Assembly: GCA_964035015.1 (NCBI GenBank)
Contig: OZ036003.1
Coordinates: 6,468,254 to 6,532,253 of the forward strand
Direction of reading: 5' to 3'
Length of the DNA stretch: 64,000 nucleotides
Source of the DNA: Corallium rubrum
Taxonomy: Eukaryota > Cnidaria > Anthozoa > Scleralcyonacea > Coralliidae
Part shown: piece by piece, positions 11,070 through 20,137 of the stretch
Layout: the number at the start of each line of letters is the position of its first letter
Position numbering within the stretch: the first letter of the stretch is position 1
Translations under genes and position numbers: made by a program
The notes under the pieces: model-generated
The model's input: the letters and a program-made list of their open reading frames with translations, nothing else
The model's database searches: none
What the model was told of the DNA's origin: nothing

Positions 11070-11650
11070 GACATCAAAGTGTATAATTGTTCTTCTTTAC
11101 GTGTTTTTTCGTTGAAATATACCACACAACTAGACTATCTGGGTCATCTATAATGAGGGTCAAAACTTAAAGTTTCGAATAAATTGGAGAAAAACCTTCG
11201 GAGAGGCCAGCTAACAACTGTGCTTACACGAGTTCTAAGTTCGAGTTTTTTTGCTAGAGAATCTTGATGTCAATCTCATGTAAATATCTCTTAGGATCCT
11301 AGTGGCGGTTTTACGCAGGGAGGAAAACCGGAGAAAACCCTTGAAACACACGAGAGACTATAACTAACAACTCAACTTACACGAGTCTCTGGGGGTATTT
11401 ATATGGAGGCGAGTACCCGGGCTAGCCCGCTTTGCCGAGATGATTTTCATTGTGTTTACCTGAGAAGGGCTAGCTCGCCTAGCTGGGCAGGCTTGCTTGT
11501 TGTGCTAATTGCTTAATTTATCAGTTCTGGTAAGACACGAAGTCTCATTGTTTTAAATATGAACTGTACATGAACAAGCAGAACTTGTGAATTGTTAATA
11601 TATGTCGAAAAAAGCTGATAAAAACAAATTTTGTCGCGTGTACGGAGCTT
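11070..11650. other. No gene; end of an inverted-repeat element with GTTTATATGG termini
   Basis: Around 11392-11440, GGGTATTTATATGGAGGCGA followed by GGGCTAGCCCGC is inverted relative to 14355-14410 (GGCTCCATATAAACACCC). The two ends are about 3 kb apart and may bound one element containing the MADF remnant, or may be separate MITEs of one family. A stretch at 11100-11130 resembles 33530-33560 (both include ATATACCACACAA). Confidence 0.4.
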
Positions 11651-12081
11651 TTAAAGAGCCTATGAAACGAAAATTAAGTTTGTCTTATTTTTTGAAAGAA
11701 CACTTAAAATGACAGGATAACATCTTTTGCAGTTTTTCGTTTCCTTGCTTCGTTGTTGAGATATCTCAGTTTGTTTGATATGCAAATTAAACATCTTGAC
11801 GTCAAACATGCATAATGACTTATTGTGGAAAGTTATAGATCGTTGCTACTATCAAACCAAAATAATTCGTAGGAAGTATGTGCGTGTGTTTCTCCCATAA
11901 CAACAAACGTGTAGAATTTTCAAGATTATGTTTGATAATAGCAAAGATATATTACCTTCTCCGGTAATTCATTATGCACATGTGACGTCGAAATGTTTAA
12001 TTTGCATATCAAATAATTAACAATTATTCACCGAAATGGAGGTGAATAGTGCTGGATATTCACCGAGCCGCTTCGGCGAGG

Positions 12082-12425
12082 CATGGACGTAGCCAGGATT
12101 TTGAAAGGGGGAGAGCCGAAATGAAAATAAATTTTTAGGGGAGTCCGGGGGCATGCTCCCCTGGGAAATTTTGAAATCGAGAGGCGCTGAAATGCCATTT
12201 CCTGGCTTTTGGAGGAAGATTTTACAGACTCTAAAGGTTAAAAAACGTCATATAAAATACTCAAAACACGCAAACGTCACATAGATACTCAAAATGCATA
12301 CACTCAGTAGATTGAATACACTGTTTACAGTTCATTTCCTGACACAATTGATATTGCATCAGTTTTATTTGTTCAAAAGGGGGGGAGTCGCGGCTCCCCC
12401 GGCTCCCCCTCTGGCTACGTCCCTG
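12082..12425. mobile_element. hAT-like MITE, 344 bp
   Basis: Ends CATGGACGTAGCCAGG and the complement of CAGGGACGTAGCCAG. The 8-bp target CGGCGAGG is duplicated exactly (12074-12081 and 12426-12433). The paralogous copy at 40673-41169 has the uninterrupted site GCTTCGGCGAGGTGAATA on its reverse strand. Eight-base duplications and CA..TG ends fit hAT transposons. Confidence 0.85.
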
Positions 12426-12838
12426 CGGCGAGGTGAATATCCACACTAGTCACCGACACTGAGGTGAATAATTGTTTAGCATATACCTCATAAATGAAAT
12501 AACAAGTTTAACATTCTTATATTTTTCGGTATTTTTATACAAGACACGGCCGCTAGCAACTTGGGCACTTGGCGACGGCGTACTCGACATTTGTCGACAA
12601 AACATTTTTTACAACTTTTGAATATATTAATGGCTAGAAAATTGTAAAGAAGCATACCTGTGGACACTCTTCTACCTAATTTTGTTGACTTTTCTCGTTA
12701 TTCTACTACATCAGCCTTGTTTATCAACAAACATAAAGCAAAACTGTCCGCCATTTTGTTTTGCCCGCAGGTGAATAGTGCAGGATATCCCGAGCTATAG
12801 AGGAACCAATCAGATTGCGTGAAAAGCACTATTCACCT

Positions 12839-13351
12839 CAACCTCGTCCCCAGGGCATTTTGCCTCCGAGTCGGCGAAAATGGCCCTGGCATCGGCTGGT
12901 CACGTGACACCCAGAATTTTGGGGTGTTTTGGCAAGAAAATTTATGCGGTCTTTGTGTTTCGTTTTTGTATAATACGTATACATGAATAATAAATAAGAA
13001 ATATTTAACGCTCTGCCGAATCACTCATGTGAACCTTTATCATAAATGCAACTGGCTAGCATTATTCATCATGATACTCCCCATGACTATCCAGGGTACA
13101 TTTAAAATGTCGGGAAGAAACATATATCTAATGTTGTTCTTGACTTTAACCAAAGCTATCGTTACAATTCTTTGGATGAACTTCGCAGAGTGGATTTATT
13201 GCAATTCATATTTTGATGAATATATTACACTGTATCTGAATTAATCAAGTTTTTAAACCGGCCAATCCGATTATAGAATCGACCAGCCGATGCCAGGGCC
13301 ATTTTCGCCGACCTCCCAACGTGGAGGCAAAATGCCCTGGGAACGAGGTTG
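12839..13351. mobile_element. Mutator-like MITE with long inverted ends, 513 bp
   Basis: About 70 bp of inverted terminal sequence begins CAACCTCGTCCCCAGGGCAT. The 9-mer TATTCACCT is repeated exactly on both sides (12830-12838 and 13352-13360), and the empty site is present once in the copy at 40673. It shares its terminal CAAYCTCGT-CCCAG pattern with 51809-51872 and 60522-61292. The internal frame at 13029-13244 has no recognisable domain. Confidence 0.85.
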
Positions 13352-13863
13352 TATTCACCTGCGAGGTATATGCTAACTTGAAATATCTCAAGAACGAAGC
13401 GAGGAAACAAAAAACTGCAAAAGATGTTACTCTGTCATTTTATGTGTTCTTTCAAATAAGACAGACTTAATTTTCGTTTCATATGCACTTTAATGCCAGA
13501 TCGGGTAAGGGAGCCAGACCGATCAATCGTGTTTACATGGGGAAAGCCATCCCGGGTAAAGCTCGGAACGGGTCAAATTTCATTGCGTTGCCGGCGCGAG
13601 AGATGGAATCGCACGTGTTGCATATCTGGCGCGGCAACGCAATTGTAACCCGATGCGTTCGGCAATCGTTGCCGAAACTTCAAATGTTTTAACTTTCGGC
13701 AACGATTGCCGAAAATATCAGATTGCACAGGCATTGTTTCAGTAGGAAACGCAATGATTATTTTAAGCCGGCCAATGAAATTCGCTTTTGTATGGCCAGT
13801 GTGTTGTTGTACAGGCTCGTTTTTTTCTGTTTTTCGATTCAGACGATTCTTTAAACATATAAC

Positions 13864-14200
13864 ATGGACGTGTATTTGGAAGCCTCTCAACCTCAGAGGT
13901 TTGTTTTCAACAAAACTCGCAGAAAATAACAGCAGACGACGTGAAATTATTAATAGAGTTTTATCGCGATAATCCTATTCTGTGGAGCGCTTCTCATCCC
14001 CAGTATATAGAAGCCATGTTGAAAAAAACAAAGTGAAAGAAGAGCTTGTGAGCCGACTTGGGTACAGATTTACGATTGAAGTTCAAGAGAAGAAATTTCA
14101 TAGTTTAAGAACATCTATGCAACGTGAAGTCAAACGGCAGCTTGAGAAAAATGATGAAGAAGGTGAACCAGCAGCTGGGAAAGCGAAGAAGCGCGTGTAG
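13864..14200 (+). pseudogene. MADF-domain (Adf-1-like) remnant, frameshifted
   Basis: A start at 13864 reads MDVYLEASQPQRFVFNKTRR, then the frame breaks near 13920. A second frame reads DDVKLLIEFYRDNPILWSAS, then breaks again in the A-rich stretch near 14021-14030. A third frame (ending at 14200) continues KVKEELVSRLG and FHSLRTSMQREVKR. The pattern (EFY-x-NP-x-LW, later LG and LRxxxxRE) is that of the MADF/Myb-SANT-like DNA-binding domain. It is found in Adf-1-like factors and in the DNA-binding protein of PIF/Harbinger transposons. At least two frameshifts mean it is broken. A transposon origin is likely given the surroundings. Confidence 0.65.
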
Positions 14201-14438
14201 CCACTTCGCTCGCCCGAGAAAAAAAATCGCACGTGTGACCCGAGCTTAATGCATGGAATCGGAGATCTCGGTCTCACAAAGTGAGATCTTAGCTAGGTGG
14301 GCTGCCTCGGCTCTCATAAACACAAGATGAAAATGAACAAGAAATAATAGCATAAGCGAGATCTCGGCAGAGCGGGCTAGCCTGGGTATATACCCAGGTT
14401 GGCTCGGCTCCATATAAACACCCTAGCTCTTAAGCCTG

Positions 14439-15361
14439 GTTTCCATATAGTTGTAATTGTTGTAATTCAGTCGGCGATTGCTTGCGATATTTTACAACAC
14501 AGTCGTGTTTCCATATAGTGTAATAAAAGTAGTGTGCTGCGTAGGCAGTGTTGAAACAACAATCGAAATATGGTATAGTAGGTTAATACTGCCGAAACAG
14601 AGAACGTAAGTGGTCTAACGTTTCGAGCGAAGGCTCGTCAGAGAAAAACGGCCTTCGCTCGAGACGTTAGACCACTTACGTTCTCTGTTTCGGCAGTATT
14701 AACCTACTATACCATATTTCGATTGTGTTTCCATATAGTTGTAATTGTTGTAATTCAAATCGCCGATTCGCTCGGACTGAGGACTTCTCGATTTTGACAA
14801 AGTTCAGATGAGCTAAGTTTGATATTCAAAAACAAATTGAATGACTAAAACTTTGTTTGTGATCATTTTCACAGTTTATATAACAATATGACAAGCATTA
14901 TTTACAAGTTCAGTAACTTCACCGCTTAAATCTCATGTCTCGTGAACGTTTGACGACAGTTGCAAACATTTGAGCTGGCGTACGGCATTCAAGTCTTCGA
15001 ACTAGTCATTTAGTAGACTTCTTTAACAAAATCGAGGGTTTTTTGAAAGGATTTGGCCGGGTTTTGTAAATAATTTTGTGTTTTACGTTGCAAACATCTA
15101 CCAAAAAGTCACCGACTGTCGGCGATTGATGTTTCCATTAACTGTTGTCGCATCGGCGACTGCATGTTGTAATTGTTGTAGAAGTTGAACCTGATTCAAC
15201 TTCTACAACAGTCGCCGACTGTCGCCGATTGGATTACAACAAGCGTTTCCATTAAGTATAAACTAGAGGGGGCACCCATAGAAATAATATTGTAATTGTT
15301 GTAAGACTTGATCGGCGACAGTCGCCGACTGAATTACAACAATTACAACTATATGGAAACC
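14439..15361. mobile_element. MITE with TCGGCGA-rich arms, interrupted
   Basis: Inverted ends GGTTTCCATATAGTTGTAAT face each other. Both subterminal regions carry repeated GTCGGCGA/TCGCCGAC palindromes. Another, probably tandem, copy lies at 43528-43720. The left arm is interrupted by the foldback at 14520-14724. Confidence 0.65.
14520..14724. mobile_element. Penelope-like foldback fragment with a 15-bp duplication
   Basis: Arms of about 72 bp (starting AATCGAAATATGGTATAGTA) enclose an apex containing TTTCGAGCGAAGGCTCGTCA. The 15-mer GTGTTTCCATATAGT flanks it on both sides (14505-14519 and 14725-14739). The related MITE at 43596-43625 shows the corresponding uninterrupted sequence with one difference. 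A leading TAATAAAAGTAGTGTGCTG is shared with the foldback at 42314. Confidence 0.7.
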
Positions 15362-15594
15362 ACGTTTTACTGTATTTTCTCGTAAATATAACGCGCGTCA
15401 GGACGAGCCATACAAAACGTGAATTCAACAATGTTAGCATAGAATTTTATTTGAAGGCAAGTGCCCAAAAATGTTTAACTGTAATACACATTTTAAGCTA
15501 AACGGAACGTTCAGACAATCTAACCGAACAATTTAGAAGCTACACATACACTGAGTGTTTTTGAAGAGTGTTGAAAGTCCATGAAATTAAGTAT

Positions 15595-15834
15595 TTAATA
15601 TTTCTTGAACTTGCGGCACGGGCCATGTGCACCACCACAAAATTTGGGTTTAACGCGTTTCATCTTCATCTTGTCGGTAACTTCATCCCTTCCAGTCTTT
15701 TTTTCTGTGGGCAACCCAGCTTTTTCTTCGTTAGTCATCAGTTCATCTTGTTCGACCAGTATCCACCGCGGTTTCCCCAGGCAAAGGCACACGTTGAACA
15801 GAAGCAAAAGGCAGACAAATGTGGAACTTGCCAT
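15595..15834 (-). CDS. Small secreted peptide precursor, copy B (79 aa)
   Basis: Single-exon frame of 79 residues on the minus strand. The start at 15834 is chosen because it aligns with copy A; an in-frame upstream ATG at 15915 would put 27 extra residues before the signal peptide. Residues 1-20 read MASSTFVCLLLLFNVCLCLG. The KPRWILVEQDE block matches copy A, and the acidic spacer ends DKMKMKR, with Lys-Arg at 59-60. The 19-residue tail begins VKPKF, has cysteines at its positions 6 and 13 and ends RKFKKY, making it strongly basic. It differs most from copy A in this tail and least in the signal peptide, the usual pattern in fast-evolving secreted peptide families. The gene is inverted relative to copy A, about 7.4 kb away. 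Confidence 0.75.
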   Translation of the reverse strand: MASSTFVCLLLLFNVCLCLGKPRWILVEQDELMTNEEKAGLPTEKKTGRDEVTDKMKMKRVKPKFCGGAHGPCRKFKKY

Positions 15835-15919
15835 TATTTCTAGTATATATGCAGGTTCTTCGATGTCTTTCAGGTCGTTGCAAGTGCATACAATGAAAAA
15901 CTGAGTTTTGTACATCGGC

Positions 15920-15926
15920 TTTTATA
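15920..15926 (-). promoter_or_regulatory. TATA box of the 15834 peptide gene
   Basis: TATAAAA on the minus strand, 86 bp before the ATG, within GTGTATAAAAG. Upstream CATTTCGACAGCTC and downstream CGACCTGAAAGACAT are shared with copy A, so promoter and 5' leader were duplicated with the gene. Confidence 0.7.
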
Positions 15927-15959
15927 CACTCTGAGCTGTCGAAATGGTTTAGCAGATGG

Positions 15960-16399
15960 CTACCATCGGTTGACCACATTGCGCTCTTCACATGTACGGT
16001 ATATAGTATACATTTGTAATTTCGGTTGATGTCAAGTTTAATTTCTTCCCACAAAGGAAATTAGTATGATGTATTGTAGGATGTTCTTGAAAACCGTAGC
16101 TAAATTCAAATAAGTCGGTCCTACATCGAGAAAGAAAACCCACTTTTGTTGCATGCACTATCTTGAACATATTATATCATTTATCTTATCTTAGAACAAT
16201 AATTATAAGAAAAATTATGATAAGGAAAATAAGAATAAGAAATTTATTTTTGGCTTACGTAAGCATAAAACCAATTAGTATATGTCATTATAGCTCTGCC
16301 GCCCACAATTTTAAAACGTTAAGAACAATAAATAAACTCTAAGGAATAACATTTTGTAAAATTTATTTTTTATTTACTTCTTGCCTTGATCGTTAGCTA
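15960..16399. other. No gene; flank of the CACTA element
   Basis: Homology with the copy A upstream region fades by about 15995. The last bases before the CACTA element (CGTTAGCTA) resemble the minisatellite unit on its other side. Confidence 0.5.
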
Positions 16400-16590
16400 C
16401 ACTGTTAAAAATTTCTGTTTTTTTACAGAAAAAAGTACTGTAAAATTTAACAGTAACGATACTGTAAAGTTGTTTTACAGTAAAATATGTTTTTTTACAG
16501 CAGAGTGTACAGTAATTTTTAACAGTAAGTTTATTGTAAATCAATTTTACAGTAAACTACTGTTAATTGAAACTCTGTTAGTGTTACCTT
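16400..16590. promoter_or_regulatory. Left terminal inverted repeat and subterminal repeat array
   Basis: At least six copies of ACTGTAAA or TTTACAGT in both orientations within 190 bp. The mirror array lies at 31190-31395. In this superfamily such arrays are the transposase binding sites. Confidence 0.7.
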
Positions 16591-17303
16591 GTAAACACAA
16601 ATTGCAACTCCGAATATTGTAAACATACATTTATTACTATTAATTAAATGCTTGGTCGAAACGCAGGAAGACCACTAAATTAAAACTTAGTCGAAACGTA
16701 CAATATTCGGATTTACCGTTGCTTTGTATTTAATAAAAATACTCAGTGGTTCCCGTAATTATTACCTTCTATCAGGAACAGGTTTTGTTTTTGTGTGAAT
16801 ATTAGCAGTAACGTTAACTGTATAGACTATAATAAATGATACTGTATTACTGGACACTGGACACTATTGACTATATCGTGGTAGTTCGTAATTAATTTTG
16901 GTCACCAGATGTCTTAAAACAGGTTTTTACTTAAATGTTACAAAATTTAATCAGCAAATTCGATAATGATGTCTAAATGATGATAATATACTATGTCTAT
17001 GGACTGATTTCGAAGCATTTGCCGATTTGAAGTTTGTTCCTCAGTCCGACTTCGAGGCATGGTGGGATAGCTTTCATGCGGCCGCAATGTTTCATGGGAC
17101 TCAATTTCAACCGCCATTTTCATTTGACCACGACCACGAGGAACCTTTGTCTTTGGTTGGAGTCTGTCTTTGGAGTCTTTGTCTTTGGAAAAGTGGCATC
17201 AGTGGCATATTGTTTATTTGTGGCAATAGGATTCATAAGTTTAGGTACATATTATGTTAATTATCTTTTGTATGTTAGTTTTATAAGGTAAATACTTTCT
17301 ATT

Positions 17304-19790
17304 ATGTATTCATGTAAATCCTGTATACACAGAACTGGGTCTTTACGAACATATGTTCGACATTATGCGATGCATTCAAACGAAGCAAATGTTAAATTTC
17401 CCTGTGCTTTCCAGGATTGTAAGAGGTTTTTTCGTACTTACACTGCCTTCAAATCTCATGTGACACGGGACCATATAAATCACTCGAACAGGCAAAAGAC
17501 TTTAGTAAATCTAGGCGAGACTGTTGTTAGCATGCAATGCCCATTTGATTTTTGTGCCAAACTTATTCAAAACGTAGACGATTTACTTCAACATTTAAAG
17601 AGTCACATAACGCAAGGCAATGAAATTACATGCCCTTTTCAAGGATGTGGTTTAAAATACCGTGTCAAGTCCTCGTTTTCTTCTCATTTAAGTAGGCGCC
17701 ATAAGGAAACCACTACTAGAAATGTTTTACCAGATTTGGTAGTAGGTGGTGATCGTAATTACTTCGATAATAATGCTCAAGGAACAGACATGTCATCTGG
17801 CAATAATTTGGATGATTTGAATTTTGATGGTTGGGATATGGATATAAATGATGATAGTGATAATGTTGAAACTGACAGAGAGTTGTTTCTCAAAAATTTA
17901 GCCTTATTTTATTTAAAACTTAATTCAAAATACCATATGCCTGCCAGTACGATACAAATGGTGATTGAAGAGATGCAGACAATGCATAATGTGTCTCAAA
18001 ATTATTTAAAAAAGTGTGTCAGCAGAAAATTGAAAGAAAACTCTGTTTCTGAAAGTGTAATCACTGAAATAACTGAAGAAATTTTAAGTAATGACATGTT
18101 TAATGACATACATAATCAAAGAGGTCCATTAAGTACAGATTATAGGCGAAAACAATACTACCGTGACAACTTCAGGTATGTGGCACCAGTTGCGATATGT
18201 CTGGGTTTTGATAAGGAAAATGTTAAAAGATGTTGTCAATATGTCCCTATAACTAAGACAATTGAAGCTTTTTTAAAAGATGCCAGTGTGAAAGAGCAGT
18301 TTCATAACCCTTACGCTTCTCAAGAAGGAATTCTACAGGACATTAGTGATGGCAGTGTGATAAAAAGTAATTTGTTATTTCAAACAGTACCCAATGCTTT
18401 AAAACTTTTGCTCTACCAAGATTCTTTTGAGGTTGTCAATCCATTAGGGTCAGCCAAAAAAAAGCACAAGGTTTTAGCAGTTTATGTCACCTTAGGTAAT
18501 ATTCACCCTGAAAATCGCTCGAAGGTTGATCCAATGCAGCTTGTTCTGCTTGTAAGAGAAGTTGATTTTAAATACTTTGGTCAGCATATTGTATTCCGAG
18601 AACTTGTCAATGATCTCAAAGAGATTGAAGAAACAGGTGTATGTGTAGGAGATGAGCATGTTCAAGGAACTGTAGCAATGTTTATGGGTGATAACTTGGG
18701 CAGCCATTGTATAGGTGGTTTTACAGAGAATTTTAGTAGCTGTTCACATGTGTGTCGATTTTGTGTAGTAACATCTGATGAAATTAAATCTGGCTCAGTA
18801 TTGGATATTTATCCTGAACGAACACCTAGGAGTTACAATGATGCATGTGAGATTGCTGAAAACAATACAGAATTAACCCATTATCAAGGTGTAAAATTCA
18901 ACTCTATTTTTAACGAGCTACGCTATTATCATGTGTGCAATCCTGGTTTACCCCCTTGCCTTGGCCATGATCTTTTTGAAGGTGTAGTGCAATATGATTT
19001 GGTATTGTTTCTTAACCATTTTGTTAAGGTAAAAAAGTGGTTTACGTATTCTTGTTTCAACCAAGAAATAATCAAGTTTAAGTACAAAGGAAGTGATGCT
19101 AATGATAAACCAAACATTTTAAATGACAAAGGGAAGAGATTAGGTGGGCATGCAGTTCAAAACTGGTGTCTTCTTCGGCTTCTCCCACTTTTAATTTGTT
19201 CAAAAATACAAGATACTAGTGATGAAGTGTGGGGAGCAATACTTTTGCTAAGAGAAATTGTTGAACTTGTATGTGCTCCCAAGATAACAATGGGCCAGGT
19301 TGCCTATTTAAGAGTCAAAATAGAAGAATATTTAGATCTTCGTGCAAGTCTATTTCCTGAAACACCTTTAAGACCCAAACATCATTATCTTGCTCATTAT
19401 CCAAGGCATATATTGCAATTTGGACCCTTGATGAGAGTATGGACACTTCGCTTTGAAAGTAAGCATTCATACTTTAAGAAATGTGCTCGTTATAGCCAGA
19501 ATTTCATTAACATTTGTCACACTTTTGTTGAACGTCACCAACTTTTGCAAGCATATTACAGCAATGGGTCACTTTTTGAAAGTAGTGTGTATTTCCAAGA
19601 TTCAATTCCATTTAATGTAGAGCTGTATAATGATTGTGTAAGGATGCATTTGAGAACCACAATATTTCTCAGTCACCAGAATATGTGGTTACATCCCTTA
19701 GCGGTATTGTTCGTGGTAGCAAGTATAAAAAAGATGATTATGTTGCAATTGAATCCACCCAAGCTGGGATTATTTTCGGAAAAATTGTGA
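17304..19790 (+). CDS. CACTA-type transposase with four N-terminal C2H2 zinc fingers (ORF1)
   Basis: 828-residue frame from ATG at 17304. Four C2H2 fingers occupy about residues 4-135: CKSCIHRTG...H..H, CAFQDCKRFF...H...H, CPFDFCAKL...H..H and CPFQGCGLKY...H...H. A linker rich in Asp/Asn precedes the catalytic region. Likely acidic residues are the D of YQDSFEVVNPLG (about 373), the D of GDNLGSH (about 462), followed by a CRFC pair, and the E of GHDLFEG (about 553). This order matches CMC-group transposases, which cut and join the CACTG ends. The frame breaks near 19636, where a 2-nt slip (TGTG) throws it out. After that point the residues look non-coding, and the natural C-terminus continues in another frame to 20011. 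The start may be preceded by a short 5' exon that I cannot place. Confidence 0.85.
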   Translation: MYSCKSCIHRTGSLRTYVRHYAMHSNEANVKFPCAFQDCKRFFRTYTAFKSHVTRDHINHSNRQKTLVNLGETVVSMQCPFDFCAKLIQNVDDLLQHLKSHITQGNEITCPFQGCGLKYRVKSSFSSHLSRRHKETTTRNVLPDLVVGGDRNYFDNNAQGTDMSSGNNLDDLNFDGWDMDINDDSDNVETDRELFLKNLALFYLKLNSKYHMPASTIQMVIEEMQTMHNVSQNYLKKCVSRKLKENSVSESVITEITEEILSNDMFNDIHNQRGPLSTDYRRKQYYRDNFRYVAPVAICLGFDKENVKRCCQYVPITKTIEAFLKDASVKEQFHNPYASQEGILQDISDGSVIKSNLLFQTVPNALKLLLYQDSFEVVNPLGSAKKKHKVLAVYVTLGNIHPENRSKVDPMQLVLLVREVDFKYFGQHIVFRELVNDLKEIEETGVCVGDEHVQGTVAMFMGDNLGSHCIGGFTENFSSCSHVCRFCVVTSDEIKSGSVLDIYPERTPRSYNDACEIAENNTELTHYQGVKFNSIFNELRYYHVCNPGLPPCLGHDLFEGVVQYDLVLFLNHFVKVKKWFTYSCFNQEIIKFKYKGSDANDKPNILNDKGKRLGGHAVQNWCLLRLLPLLICSKIQDTSDEVWGAILLLREIVELVCAPKITMGQVAYLRVKIEEYLDLRASLFPETPLRPKHHYLAHYPRHILQFGPLMRVWTLRFESKHSYFKKCARYSQNFINICHTFVERHQLLQAYYSNGSLFESSVYFQDSIPFNVELYNDCVRMHLRTTIFLSHQNMWLHPLAVLFVVASIKKMIMLQLNPPKLGLFSEKL

Positions 19791-20011
19791 TGCTTTTTCA
19801 GCATACACAAACTTGTCAGGTCTGCTTTCTAATGAAAAAAGTAGAAGCAGAATTTAAGCCGGAAATGGGTTTTTACCAGTTACTGAATGTTGCTCAACCA
19901 ATCTATGAGTGCTTTGATTTTACTGCTTTAAAGTCTTACAGTCCTTTACCCTCCTACACCAGAAATAATAAAGAGATAATTGTGCTTAAATATGCAAGTG
20001 TGGATGTATAA
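19637..20011 (+). pseudogene. Displaced C-terminal part of ORF1
   Basis: The second frame begins CKDAFENHNISQSPEYVV and stays open for about 125 codons. It keeps a coding-like composition (IVRGSKYKKDDYVAIES, FKPEMGFYQLLNVAQPIYEC) and ends at a TAA-type stop. It joins ORF1 exactly where that frame becomes implausible. Either an extra TG or a lost base at GATTGTGTAAGG explains the shift. A sequencing error is possible. Confidence 0.65.
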
Positions 20012-20137
20012 TAAAAGTATAATGACAATTAAGAAATCTCTAAATATTTAAATACATAGCTAAAATGGGGATCTTTGTTTGATATATTAGATTATGTCTC
20101 ATGTTCATATTTTTCCAGGAAAACCTATTGGAAAGCA

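Larger units (their letters stand above)
12016..13376. mobile_element. CACCT/GGTATATGC MITE, interrupted copy
   Basis: Starts near TTAACAATTATTCACCG and ends GAGGTATATGCTAA. An uninterrupted copy in the opposite orientation lies at 40673-41169. Subtracting the two nested elements and one copy of each duplication leaves about 487 bp, against 497 bp for the intact copy. The exact outer boundary is uncertain by a few bases. Confidence 0.7.
11655..13489. mobile_element. TTAA-flanked MITE carrying three nested insertions
   Basis: Ends are AGAGCCTATGAAACGAAAAT and its near-complement (GTTTCATATGCACT), with TTAA at 11651-11654 and 13490-13493. It is the same family as 6145-6689. The excess length comes from a second MITE (about 12016-13376), itself hit by a hAT-like element (12082-12425) and a Mutator-like element (12839-13351). 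Confidence 0.75.

Noticed and set aside
15568-15904. Plus-strand frames of 91 and 99 codons over the peptide gene
   Set aside because: Antisense shadows; the minus-strand frame aligns with copy A.
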